From positions 132,051,583-132,115,582 of the forward strand of contig NC_133390.1 in assembly GCF_047511655.1 (NCBI RefSeq): a stretch of 64,000 bases of DNA, read 5' to 3'. Position numbers and translations under genes: made by a program. Of this stretch, positions 1-13,500 are shown one piece after another; the first letter of the stretch is position 1; each line of letters starts with the position of its first letter. The notes below the pieces were generated by a model. That model had not been told where the DNA came from, ran no database searches, and saw nothing but the letters and a program-made list of their open reading frames with translations. This DNA is from Castor canadensis (Eukaryota; Chordata; Mammalia; Rodentia; Castoridae).

Positions 1-1437
1 CCAAAATAATCACTAGAATTAGTAAAGATATGATGTACACTAAAAGCACAATTAACTTCCATAAGATGGAGAATGGATGAAGACCTACTCAGTCACAGAG
101 TGTTGGCTCTAAGTCCTGGTGTGTTGATGGCTTACATGTGTTTCCTCCCTGAGCCAGGCATGAAGACATTCAGGGAATCCTCTCAGAGGTGCCTCTCTTG
201 CTAACCCTTGTCAACATGTAGAGTGATGACTCAGTCCACCCCAAGTAGACCTGATCTGGGCCTTACTGGATAATTCTGAGGCAAAGGCAGGAGAGTGAAC
301 AGCGTCCAGAGCTGGGGATCAGAAGCACAGATTTGGATTAGCCTTGGAAAGTGGGGAGCAGCAGCGCAGGTGATGATGGAGATGGAGGATGGAGCTTCAG
401 TGACTGAAATCCACTGATCTCAGAGAAGACCAATTTGTGTGTGGAAGGAGTGGTGATGAAATGCAGCAGGAAGAGGGGTGTGTAGCCCTGCCAAAAACAG
501 AGGAATGTAGTCATACAAAGTTAGTTCTTTCCGTGGAGTAGGTCTGCTTCATGAGGCAAGAAGGCTTAAACCAGAGTGGCCGACAGGGGTCCTCTGATCT
601 GCTCAGATTTGGGGCTGATGTGCTCAGGAATTGGGAGTAAGACACAGAGCAAAAGCAGAAGACTGGCAGAGAGTTCCAAGAATAGCAGTGAGGCAAAAGT
701 TGCTAATGACAATAGCTAAAAAGGTTTCTTTAAAGTTCCATTCAGAGCAAAACAAGCAAGGATAGAGAGGAGATGGGTGGCAGCTCTTCCAGACTTGAAG
801 ATGATATACTTGGTGTCACTACTTAGGGAAAAATGTCACCTGGAAGGTTTCAGGACCACTCAAAGCCTAAGCCACAAAGCTTCCTTCCTTTTCTTTTGTG
901 GAAGATCAGAGGGGTGTCCTAGACACATCATATTTGATATCCTGTTGACAGGGTCTTTGAAGATCCACTTGACAGCATGCTGAAATGTGAGCAGGATGAT
1001 AGGGCTGTCATATATAGTTGGCATAATGAAGAAAGCTGGTATCAACTCAGCAATGCTTGCCACAGAGAAGTGAGCCAGCCGTGGTACCAGAATCAGTCTG
1101 GATTGCACAAAACTTCTCTTAAGCACTTCTGAGCATCAGCTCTCTTAGATTCCAGGTTGCTTTTCCTACTGCAGGAGGTTAGGGTGTAAGGGACACCATT
1201 TCTGCTTTTCCCATGCAAGTCTCTCCATGTTTGTATTTTCTTACTTATTTTGTATTGTGACCTACTCTAATATCCCTGAACATTTCTTTTACCTTAACCT
1301 TTGTTTCTGGCAACTAAGGATGTTATTGGAATGTGCTTTGTTTATTAAAGAACAGATGATGGTAGTAGGTTGTGAGTAAACATTTTACTTCATGTATATT
1401 TTTATACACAAATCCCTATTATTGCATTATTTTACAG
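1..1437 (+). other. APMAP: APMAP intron 2 (3' part)
   Basis: Single-copy-looking sequence upstream of the first visible exon. I find no exon, repeat or RNA gene in it. The short ORFs here lack family resemblance. Confidence 0.6.
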
Positions 1438-1553
1438 CTTCAAAGAACCCCCTTTCTTGCTTGGTGTTCTGCAACCAAATACGAAGTTGCGACAGGCAGA
1501 AAGGCTGTTTGAAAATCAACTTACTGGGCCAGAATCCATAGCAAATATTGGTG
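1438..1553 (+). CDS. APMAP: APMAP coding exon 3
   Basis: The acceptor is a pyrimidine-rich tract ending in AG at 1436-1437; the donor is GTAAGT at 1554. The exon reads [19 protein letters not shown] and ends ...GPESIANIG, leaving the first base of the next codon. Numbering as exon 3 follows the human gene. The encoded segment is the start of the lumenal/extracellular propeller. Confidence 0.93.
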
Positions 1554-4500
1554 GTAAGTAGCATCTTCCCACCACCCCCAACTGTGGAGTGTGACTTGGA
1601 TGCCTTCCAGGCCTGGTTGCTCAAGGGGATGGGTTCTGTGGGAGCAGCTGCAGTGGCATGCTGCTGCCAAGTGAGGAGCCCTGGGCATACTTTTAGCTGT
1701 GGACATCCCATAGTAGTGGCCCAAGGGAAATAGCTCTTTCTGCCTGTCTTCATGTCCAGGTTTAATGCCACCATGCCACTATGCTGTGGGGCGAGTTCAA
1801 GTCCATCCTTCCTTCCTTCCCTCCCTCTTTCCTCCTTCCCTCCCTCCCTTTCTCCCTGCCTGCCTCCCCACCCCTTCTCCTTTACCCCATCTCTTTTCCA
1901 CCTACCCCCCTTTCTCTTGCCCCAGGATTGTACCTAGGGCCTCATGCATGAGGCAAGCATTCTACCACTTGAGCTATGCTCCCACCCCTTTTATTTTTAT
2001 TTTTGCTTTTGAGACAGAGTCTCACTATCTTTTTGTTCCAGCTGGCCTCAAACTTGCCATCTTCCTGTCTCTACCTCCTGAGTAGTTGGGATTTCAGTCT
2101 TGTGCCACCATGCCTGGCTTCAAGTTCATCTCTGCAGAGCACTTTACTGTGCTCAAAGTTTTGTGAAGGGGCAAAAGGCAAAATGCAGACAATGATATTT
2201 AATTCATTTGTCAAAGTTAGGCAGATGTTCCTTGACAGCACATTGTTTCTTTTCTCATTTTGTCTTTGCTTAGGTTTCATTTTGAAATGTATTTCCACTG
2301 AACAAGAATTGGATCTGGTTCAAAGGCTTTTATATCTAGCAACCTGGACCTAGGCATTTTCTGTGTGTTAAAATGAGAATTAAGCTTAGGATTGAAAAGA
2401 CACAGTTAATGAAAAGATTGACAAATTAACTGGTGTGAGGATTTCTGAACTGCTTCTTTTGAAGTGACATTAGTCACTCAGAAGTCCAGTGTTTTACCTG
2501 GCAATGGCTGGGGATATGTATATAGAGTGCACTTTTGTTTTGTTTCTCAGACTGATCAGCAACTGATCCCTGGGTGTTTGAGCATCTTCCCTTGTCCTGC
2601 CTCTGCTGTTGACCAGGGAACCAAAGGCTGACCCATTTCAGCAACTGTTGGTTTGTTTTTTATTTGGTGAAGTCAAAATTGTTTCAAGAATAACAGGTAC
2701 TTCATGATAGAACTTCATGTTCCTCTTAAAAACATTGATATTAGTAAATTTCATGAATTTTGGTGAAAAAAATCAAATGTTGCAGTTTAAAACTGGAACT
2801 TACAGGAGTTAAAGTGCAAGTCAGTGGTCTTCCCTTACCTCTCAAAGAGAGTGCTTGCTCTGCCTTTTCCCTTTCTCCACATTGAGAAGCTGGTTATTAT
2901 CCACTGGTGACATTTCTGGTTAGGCCCACTGGGGACCTCTCTTGTTATGTCTCTGTGGAGATCTGGGCTACCATAGTCTTATTTGAAGGTTGTCCTGGGG
3001 ATGGCTGGCAGGTGCTAATAGCCTCAGGAGGGTGCTGGTGGAGAGTAACCACCAATTAACATGCTTTATTTTATTTGTTTTTAAGTAGACTTATTTTTAA
3101 AGAGTAGTTTTAAGGTTACAACAAAATTGAGCAGATGGTACAGAGATTTTTCTGAAAATTTTTTTTTATTATGAATGGGTATTGGTTCTGGCTATATATG
3201 TACGGCCTACCCCATTGTCATCCTTCTCCCCAGAGTGGTACTCTTTTTTTTTTTTTGTTTTAAACAATTGATGAACCCACTTTGACTTGTCATTAGGGTT
3301 CACTTTTGGTATACATTCTCTGGGCTTGGATAGAATTGTAATGACATATATCTACCATTACAGTATCATACAGGATATTTTACCTACCCTGAAAATCCCC
3401 TGTGCTTTCCTTTCGCTTTTAACCCTTAGCAACCACTGATATTTTTTATTATCTCCATGGTTTTGCCATTTCCAGAATGTCATATAGTTGGAGTCATACA
3501 ATATTCAGCCTTTTCAGATTGATTTGTTTCACCTAGTAATGTGCATTTAAAGTTCCTCCATGTCTTTTCATGGCTTGATAGTTCATTTCTTTTAAATACT
3601 GAATCATATTCCAGTGACTGGATGTACCATAGTTTATTTATCTCTTTGCTTACTGATGGACATTTTTTTCCAAGTTTTGACAATTATTAATAAGGTTGCT
3701 GTAAATAACCAGTGTGAGATTTTTGTGTAAACATAAGTCATTTGGGTAAATACCAAGGAGCATGAAGAGTGAATTATAAGGTAAAGAAAAAGTTTAGTTT
3801 TGTTTTAAAAAACAATAAAGAAGACAAAACAAAAGCCTTCAAACTGTCTTTCAAAGTGGCTATATCATTTGGCATTCCCATTAGCAAAAAATGAGAGTTC
3901 CTCGTGCTCCTAGTCCTTGTCAGCATTTGTTTTCAGTGTTTAGGGTTTTGGCCTTTCTCATAGGTGTGCAGAAGTATTTCAGGGTTGTTTTGATTTGCAC
4001 TTTTCTCATAACACATGATAATGGAGCATCTTTTCATATGTAGACTTGAGGTATCTGTTCATGTCCTTTGCCCATTGGGTTGTTCATTTTTTTATTTAGT
4101 TTTTAAGAGTTCTTTGTATATTTTGTACAACAGTCCTTTATTGCACATATCTTTTGCAAATATCTTTTCCTAGTCTGTGGCTTGTCTTCTGTCCCTCCCC
4201 GCCCCCTCAGTGGCAGGTACCCCTTCTCAGTTTCTTGGTAGGTTCTTTCACAGGGTTTTAAATTTTAATGATGTCCAGCTTGTCATTTATTTCTTCATGA
4301 ATCATTTCTTTGATATTGTATCTATGAACATTATTGTCATGCTCAAGGTCACCTAAATTTTCTCCTGTGTTACCTTCTAGGAATTTTATTTTATTTTTTT
4401 TTGTTTTTTACATTTACTCACATGTGTATACATTGTTTGGGCCACCCTCCCCCTCCCCGCAAAACCTGTTCCGCCCTCTTGTTCTCTGATTTTGTTGAAG

Positions 4501-7500
4501 AGAAAACATAAGCGATAATAAGAAACACATAGCGTTTTTCCTAGTTTGAGATAAAGATAGCTATACAGAGACATCCCTAGCATTGCTTCCATGTACTTGT
4601 GTATTGCAACCCACATTGGTTCATCTCTACCACACATCCTTAATACGTCCTGGTCCCCTCTAGGGACCAGGCAGTGTCTGCCAGTTTAAGACTACTATAT
4701 TTGGTCCTCAACCACATTCAAGTTTTAGGTTTCCTTCCCTTTCTCTTTTCCTCCTGTGTGCATTTTCCCCTTAGTGTGTGACCCATGTCATAAATATTAC
4801 TGCATTTGTTTTAGGTCTATAATCTGCATATGAGGGAGAATATGTGATTTTTGGCCTTCTGAGCTAGCTAATGTCACTTAAGTTTAAGTTCTCCAGTTCC
4901 ATCCATTTGCGAATGACAAAATTTCATTTTTCTTTGTGGCTGAACTAAATTCCATTGTGTATAAATACCACATTTTCTTAATACATTCTTCCATAGTGGG
5001 GCATTTTGGCTGTTTCCATAGCTTGCCTATTGTGACTAATAATAAACATGGGTGTGCAGGTGCCTTTGTAATAACCCGAGTTGCATTCCTTTGGGTATAT
5101 CCCTAGGAGTGGGATTGCTGGATCATATGGCAGATCTATGTTTAGTTTTTTGAGAAGCCTCCATATTGTTTTCCAAAGTGGTTTTACTAGCTTACATTCA
5201 CACCAGCAGAGTATGAGGGTTGCTTTTCCCTGCATCCTTGCTAACATTTGTTGTTGGTGGTGTTCTTGATGCTAGCTATTCTAACAGGAGTGAGGTGGAA
5301 TCTTAGTGTGGTCTTAATTTTCATTTCCTTTATGGCCAAGGATGGTGAGGATTTCTTCATGTGTTTTTTGGCCATTGGACTTCTTCCTTTGAAAAAGTTC
5401 TATTTAGTTCAGTTGCCCACTTCTTTATTGGTTCACTGATTTTGGAGGAGTTTAGTTTTTTGAGCTCCCTGTATATTCTGGTTATCAGTCCTTTGTTGGA
5501 TATAAGCTAGCAAATATTTTCTCCTCTGTGGGTGGTCTCTTCAATTTAGAGACCATTTCTTTTGTTGTGCAGAAGCTTTTTAATTTCATGTAGTCCCATT
5601 TATCCATCCTTTCTCCTAGTTGCTGGGCTGCTGGAGTTCTATTGAGGAAGTCCTTACCTATACCTGTTGCTTCCAGAGTATTTCCTGTACTAACTGCAAG
5701 GTTTTGGGTCTGATTTTAAGGTCCTTACTTCACTTTGAGTTGATACTAGTACAGGGTGACAGGCATGGATCTAGTTCCAGTTTTCTACAGGCAGATAACC
5801 ACTTTTCCCAGCAACATTTGTTGAAGAGGCTGTCTTTTCTCCATCATATGTTTTTGGCAACTTTGTCAAAAATAAGGTGGGCGTAGCCATGGGGATTCAT
5901 ATCCGGGTTCTGTATTCTGTCCCACTGGTCTTCATATCTGTTTTTGTGCCAGTACTATGCTGTTTTTATTGCTGTGGCTCTGTAATATAGTTTGAAGTCA
6001 GGTATTGTGATACCTCCAGCATTGCTCTTTTTGCTCAGAATTGCCTTGGCTATTTATAGTCTTTTGTGTTTCCAAAGGAACTTTAAGGGTAGATTTTTCA
6101 GTCTCTGTGATGAATGTCATTGGGATTTTGATGGGAGTTGCACTGAACATGTAGATTGGTAGAATAGCCATTTTTACTATGTTGGTTTTGCCAGTCCATG
6201 AGCATGGGAGATCTTTCCACCTTCTGTAGTTTTCTTTGATCTCTTTCTTCAGTGGTTTGTATTCTCCTTGTAGGAATTGTTAGTTTTGTATTTTACATGT
6301 AGGTTTTTGATCAACTTGGAATTAATTTTTGTGAGTGGTATAAAGTCTATATCTAGATTCTTTTTTTTTTTTTTTGCATGTCAGTTTTAGTACCATTATG
6401 GTAAACACTATGTTTTCTCCAGTGTGTTGCTTTGGCTTCTGTGTCAAAGACCAGTTGACTATTTATGTGGGTCTGTTTCTGAGCTCATTATTCTGTTCCT
6501 TTGGCCTGTTTGTTCTTTTGCTAGTAACAGATTGTCTGGATTACTGTAGTTTTATATTTAGTCTTGAAGTTGAGAATTGTCAGTCCTCTAAATTCATTCT
6601 TCTTTAATATTATGTTGGTGCTTTTGGGTCTTTTGCCTTTCCATGTAAACTTTAGGATCAGTTTGTTGATATAAACAAAATACTTTGCTGGGATTGATTG
6701 GAACTGCATTGAATTTGTAGACCATTTTGGAAAGGTGTGACATCTTGACAATATTTAGTCTTCTTATCCATGAAAGTAGAGTATTTTCTCATTTATTTAG
6801 TTATTTGATTTCATTAATCAGTTTTGTAGCTTTCCTCATAGAACTTGTGCTAATATCATTCTTTTGGGTGCTAATATAAATGGATTATGTTTTAATTTCA
6901 GATTCTACTTGTTCATTGCTGGTATATAGGACTGTGATTGACTTTTGTATCTGCATCCTGTAACCTTGCTATGATTGTATATTACTTCAGGAGTTTATTT
7001 TGTTGATTCTTTTAGATTTTCTATATAGATGATTGTGTTGTCTGTGAGCAAAGACAGTTTTATTTCTCCCAGTCTGTATCACTTTTATTTCCTTTTCTGT
7101 CTTATTGCATTAGTTAGGACTTCCAATATGATGTTAAAACAAGTGGATATCCTTTCCTTGTTCCTAAGCAGAGCAGCTTTGTGTCCTCAGAGCTAATGTT
7201 AACTGTAAGTGTTTGTAGATGTTCTTTATTAGGTTGTGAATGCTCCCCTGTTCTTAACTTTTCTCTCTATGAACAGCTGTTGCATTTTTGTTAGAGACCC
7301 TTTCTATATCTTTTGATACAATCATGATTTTTCTTTTAATCTGTTAATGTGGTAGAGTACATTAATTGAATTTTGAATGTGAATGAGCCTTATGTAGCTG
7401 GAATAAATCCTACTTGGTTGTGTGATATAGTTCTTTTTGTACTTTGTTGGATTTGATCTACTAATATTTTGTTGAGGGCTTTGCATGTATGTTTCTGAGA

Positions 7501-10500
7501 GATATCGGTTTGTAGTTTTCTTACAATAATTTGTGTGGTTGTAGTATTAGATTTCAAAGAATGAATTAGGAAGTATTTACTTCTGTCTCCTGAAGGAGAC
7601 AATTGGATATAATTTCTTAAATGTTTGGTAAAATTCACCAATAAACCCATCTGGACCTGATGCTGTCTGTCTTGCAGGATTTATTGATTCAATTTTTTTA
7701 ATACATATGTGGCTATTCATATTGTCTTTTTCTTCTTGTGTACTTTTGGCAGAGTGCGGTCTTTTTAAAATTGAGTGCATTTAATCTAGTTTGTAGACAC
7801 AGCGTTGTTCAGAGTATTCCTTTATTATTCTTTCAGTATCCATAGGATCTTTAGTGATGTTCCCTGTTTTGTTTCTAAGGTTAGTAATTTGTATCTTCTT
7901 TAATCTTTTTTTTCTGCCTAGATATTTATCAATTTTGTTGATATTTTCAAAGATTAGCTTTTGGTTTTAATTATTTTTTTCTTTATCAATTTCCTGGTTT
8001 TTTGTTTGTTTGCTTGTTTTGTTTTTGGTGGGACTGGGGTTTGAACTTAGGGCTTCACATTTGCAAAGCAGGTGCTCTACCACTTGAGCCACACCTGCAA
8101 TTCATTTTGCCCTGGTTATTTTGGAGATGGGGTCTCACATACTGTGCTCTTGCTAGTCTTGAGCTGCAATCCTTCCAATCTCAGACTCCCAAGTAGCTAG
8201 AATTACAAGTGTGGGCCCTGTTCTTTGTTTCTATTTTTGACTTCCACTTTCCCCCCCTTCCTTTTGTAGTTTTAAATTGAATATTTTAGGGTTTTTGTTT
8301 TTTTAGTGCTGGGGATTGAGTCCAGGGCATTGCCTGCGTTAGGCAAGCTCTGTACCACTGAGTTACATGTTCAGCCCCCAAACTGAGCATTTTATATAAT
8401 TTTATTCATTCTGTTTCTTAGCATATGTATATATATATAACTATCTATCTATCTGACTATCTATTTTTACTTTTTGTAGTGGTTACCCTAGAGTTTGTGG
8501 TACATATTTTAAAGATTATGGAACATTCATGAATTTGTGTATCTTCCTTGCTTCAGGGCTATGCTAATTAATCTTCTATGTCTTGGTCTAATTTTAGTAC
8601 ATGTGCTGCTAAAGTGAACAGTTTATGGGGTTTGATTTTATCCTGGAGTATTCCTAGCACCTCTAACCCTTTAGCAGGATGTAATCAGTGCTAGCAGCAG
8701 ACATTGATGTAAGGTGAATGTGAACTTATGCCTGTCTGAGAGTCTTAGGACTAGAGAAAAGCCCCAAGGTTCTTATCACTGACTCATGTCTGCTACACCC
8801 TTGCTCCAGAATCAGCTTCAGGTCCATCACTGGTTCCTGACTTTCTCCCCCCACCCTTTCCCAGATATCACTTCTTCATTCTCTGAGCTGCCATTTCCTC
8901 TGTGGAAATGAAAAACATAACCAAGCCCCCTCTTTTGTAGAAGAAGGTGGTATGGTCATAGATCTTAAGCCAAATCCTTAAAGATCTTTTTTCCTTTTTT
9001 TTCCAAACAGATGTGATGTTTACTGGTACAGCAGATGGCCGGCTTGTAAAACTTGAAAACGGGGAAGTGGAGACCATCGCCCGGTTTGGTTCAGGCCCAT
9101 GCAGTAAGTTGGTGACAAATCATTTAGCAGGTGCTGTTATGGAACTGCTTTCACCTTTGAAGATGAAGAACCCCCGACCATCTGGCAGACATAGCTTGCT
9201 GTGGTGTGACCCTGAGCTCCATGTTTGCCAGGTGGTCACTGAATCTCACAGTGTCTGGTAGTCCCTCTGCAATCCTACTTCCCAGTTGGGCAGTGGCCAT
9301 GGTACCTATTCAGTATGTTGTGTGGCCACAGCCCTTCACCATTCCATTCAGGTCCTCAGTCACTTTTGTGGTCCTCAAAGTTTAGTGAGCGTTGTTGGAA
9401 TACTGCTATGAAAAAGTAGGTGCCTTTGCCATTGCTTAGATACTTCAATATAATTCCTGCATTACTTTCTTAAGAATATCAGCAGTGTTATTCCAAGTTC
9501 AAATACCCACCTGGCATGGTGGTGCATACCTGTAATCCTAGTACTTGGAAGGATGAGACAGGAGGATTGCAAGTTTGAGGCTAGCCTGGGTTGACTTGTG
9601 AGACCTTGTGAAAAATATCCCCAAAACCCAAAACAACAGCGACAAGGCTTAGAGTAGAAGAATATCACTATTAAAAAATTTGGCATTTCACAGACTTCTT
9701 ATTAGTTGTTATGTTAATTTTAAATTTAATTAATTTAATTAATTTTTAATAGTGCTGGGAAGGGAACCCAGGGTCCTGTGCGTGTCATGCATGTGTTTTA
9801 CTGCTGAGCCACATCCCCGGTCCTAATTATCATTTTTAATAGCTGGAATGTTTTTTCTTTTGCATTTTCATTGTGAAATGGAAACAATACAAAACAATAC
9901 AAATACAGAAAAAGCAAAATCAAAACCACCTTTCAGGTGTAACAGTTATTGACATTTTAGCAACTTCAGGCATCTTTTTATTCATGGACACCCACACTTC
10001 CAGTTTTCTGTGATAGAATTATACTCTACATTTGGTTTTTTCACCACCTCTTTCTACTCCATTTTGGCAGTAAGCAGCCCACAGTGAGCACCCAGCAGCG
10101 AGCACCCTTTGTGGGCACCTACAGTACTTGCAGTGAGTACCCCATATTAAGCACCCCATAGTGAACACCTTCAGTGAGAACTCAGTAAGTTCCTGCAGTC
10201 AGCACCCCTTAGTGAACACCCACAATAAGCACCTGTGCTGAGCCCTGCAAGGGCAGCTCTAGCTTTAATGCCATGGTCTTTTTTGCTCTATACTGCATGA
10301 TGTCTGTTTAGGGAGGGATGGATGAGATACTCAGACACTGAAGACACTTGGAACAACCGCTGATTCCTGTCCTTTGTCTTCCTAGAAACCCGAGACGATG
10401 AACCTGCTTGTGGTAGACCCCTAGGCATCCGGGCAGGGCCCAATGGGACTCTTTTTGTGGCCGATGCATATAAGGGACTGTTTGAAGTAAATCCTAGGAA

Positions 10501-13500
10501 ACGTATGTGACAATAATTTGTTTCTTTCTATGATTTTTTCAGCTCTTTAAACAATATGTGCATAAGACGATAGTATATGTTAAATACAGTCTGCTTGGAG
10601 TCTAATTTTTTTACTCACTGAATAGTACTGAAAGCATTGACTATATATGTATCTTTATATCTCTCTACATCATTCTGTTTTTTCTTTCTCTTTCTTCAGC
10701 TCCTTGTCCTCCCTTTCTTGCCCTTGACTAATTTTACAATATTTGCTGTGTATACTTTCTTGATGGATGTTTATGTGTGGAGGAGTCTGGCGGGGCCTGA
10801 CCATAGGCACTGCAGACTGGTTGCTTGGGTAGCCCCAGCTGTGCTGTCTGCTGGCTATGTAACTATTTAGGTTATTTGCCCTCTCTGAGCCTAGTTTCCT
10901 TGAGAATAAGTTAGGGGTAATAGTAGGACCTGCCTCATAGGCTTCCATGAAGATCTACATGAGATTATATGTGGAAAGAGCTTAGTACTCAATAAATGTC
11001 TTATTTGTTATTTTGTTTTATGTTTGAGGTAGGGTCTTGTTGTATTGCTCAGGCTGGCATCAAATTCCTGGGTTTAAGTGATTCTCCTGCCTCTACCTCT
11101 CAAGTAGCTGGGATTGCAGGTACATGCCCCAGTGTGCCTGGCTGTTTTTTAAAACTTGTCTCTGCTACTTCTGAACTTAAATGCAGATGAGTAGAACATT
11201 TTATATTTCTCTCAAGCAAATAGAACTAAATCTTTTTACTTCACATTTTTAATAGATTTTAAAAAATCTGTTGGCCTCAGTGAAAGAGTTTCTTATCTTT
11301 ACAGAAAGGAGTCTACCTTTGATAAATTTAGTCTAAAAAAATTTCATTACCTGCTAGGTACCATTGGCTTACAACTGTAATTCTAGCTACTTTGGAGGCT
11401 GAGATCAGGAGGATCACAGTTCAAGGCCATCCTAGACAAATAGTTTGTGAGACTGCCCCATCTCGAAAATAACCAGAGCAAAATGGACTGGAGGTGTAAC
11501 TCAAGTGGCAGAGCATGTGCTTTGCAAGCATGAAGCCCTGAGTTCAAACTCCAGTCTCCCCCATGCCTCCCCCCCACCTCCTCCCCACCGCCAACAAAAA
11601 AAAAAAAATTATCACCTAACAGCTAATACACTGTTCTGACTGTAAGAAGGAACAAATCTTCTGACATATGGCATAGAAACTCATTTTAGTTTTTTTCTTT
11701 CATATCAGCTAGGCTGATTAATATTTTAAAATTATTGAGAAACCAGTTCCTAGAGTGAAAGTACATCTTTCTTTTTTCTAACTTCAGGTGAAGTAAAACT
11801 ACTGCTATCCTCTGACACACCCATTGAGGGAAAGAAAATGTCCTTTGTGAATGATCTTACCATCACTCGTGATGGGAGGAAGATTTATTTCACAGATTCT
11901 AGCAGCAAATGGCAAAGACGAGATTACCTGCTTCTGGTTATGGAGGGCACTGATGATGGGCGGCAAGTGTTCATTTCAAGTCTTCCATTCCATTAATTGG
12001 CACCCAGCAGGTGACTGCAGCAAAGTTGTTACTTCAAGGAGCTATTTGGGTATTTCTGAGCATAATTTAGCTCCTAGGATAGGTAGGATCTCACTTGTTT
12101 CTGGAGTCAGGCGAGAGCAGGATACTCTCACTTCCTCTTTGAGGAAATAAAATGAAACAAACCAGTCCGTCCACAAGGGTAGTTCTAGACAGACTGGCAA
12201 AGTCCCACAGCAGGGCTGGACTTCAGTTGTGTTCCTCCCTGCTGCCCACCCCCCCCACTCTCCCCCACGTGCCCCCCTGTGCTGACCTCACTCCCAGCTC
12301 GGTGAGAACACTGAGCATGGGCGGGGGTGGGGGGTGGGCTCTGGAAGAGGACACTATGGATCTGCTATGGATGGGGAAGGCCCCCACTGGCCAGCCCGGG
12401 ACAAGGTCTAAGCAGAGAACCCCTGGGCCTGGTCACTCCAGTGTGAGCCTAAATCACCTTCTATACCCTATACCCCAAAAACCCAGAACAAGGGACAAAG
12501 AAAGCTCCAAGCCCCAGAGAAGCATAGACTCTTCCCCTGCATGACCATCCACTTTTGGCCTTCCATAGCCTGCTGGAATATGATACTGTGACCAAGGAAG
12601 TGAAAGTTTTATTGGACCAGTTGCAGTTCCCTAATGGGGTCCAGCTTTCTCCTGAGGAAGACTTTGTCCTGGTGGCAGAAATGACCATGGCCAGGATACG
12701 AAGGTACATGTGATGTTAGCCAGCTGTCAGTTGTTTGCTAGAGCTTGCCACGGCCTTTGATGGGATGGAAGCAGGTTGACAGGAGTTTGAGGTATATAGC
12801 AGGTGCCTCTCCTTTGTATAATAATGTTGATAGTAAAGTTGAAGGATGGGTTTCCTTCCTCAGTTCTTAGCCTTCTTGAGAGTCATAGTCTGGGAGAGCA
12901 ACTTAATTTAATGCCAGCTGTACAGCCTGGGTCTCATTTCCCTGTTGGGTGGGAGTTGGTTCATCTCACCTGTTTCTTTGGTCAAGCTGCACGCAGGGCC
13001 CTCGGGTGTCATCTCCACAGCTGTGTCAGTGTTATGATGGACACATTTCCAGTAGTTTCTATACATATATTTGGACTAAGGCCAGTTTTGAATTTGGCTG
13101 ATTTTTTCCTAAAATTGGGGCGGAGGTGTTACTGCTCACTACCTGCTTGGATATTTTTCAGAGTCTACGTGTCTGGCCTGATGAAGGGAGGAGCTGATAT
13201 GTTCGTGGAGAACATGCCTGGATTTCCTGACAACATCCGACCTAGCAGTTCCGGAGGTTACTGGGTCGCTATGTCAACCATTCGCCCTAACCCTGGGTTT
13301 TCCATGTTGGATTTCTTATCTGAGAAACCTTATATTAAAAGAATGATTTTTAAGGTAATTATAAAAACTATAGTTCCAAAAAGCAAAATAAAAACGTATC
13401 TAATTAATGATTTTTGTTTTTGCTTTTATAGCCTTAAAAGTTCTAGTTCTACTTATGATAATAATGACTACCTATAAACAGATTTTATTCTTCACCCTGA

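Larger units (their letters stand above)
1554..9010 (+). other. APMAP: APMAP intron 3, filled with L1 and SINE copies
   Basis: A 7.5-kb intron between GTAAGT and CAG. About 3.06-7.99 kb is antisense L1 sequence. A pyrimidine tract, several SINEs and a short tatc repeat account for most of the rest. 2123-3063 and 8465-9010 hold nothing I recognise. Confidence 0.85.

Noticed and set aside
1..1437. APMAP exons 1-2
   Set aside because: I searched for the transmembrane-anchor coding sequence before exon 3 and saw none; those exons must lie upstream.
10071..10250. CRISPR-like array
   Set aside because: Units are short, degenerate and contiguous with no unique spacers, in a mammalian intron.
12803..13477. 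224-residue open frame spanning APMAP intron 7, exon 8 and intron 8
   Set aside because: The conserved part is exactly exon 8; the flanks are intron sequence that happens to stay open. Not a separate gene.
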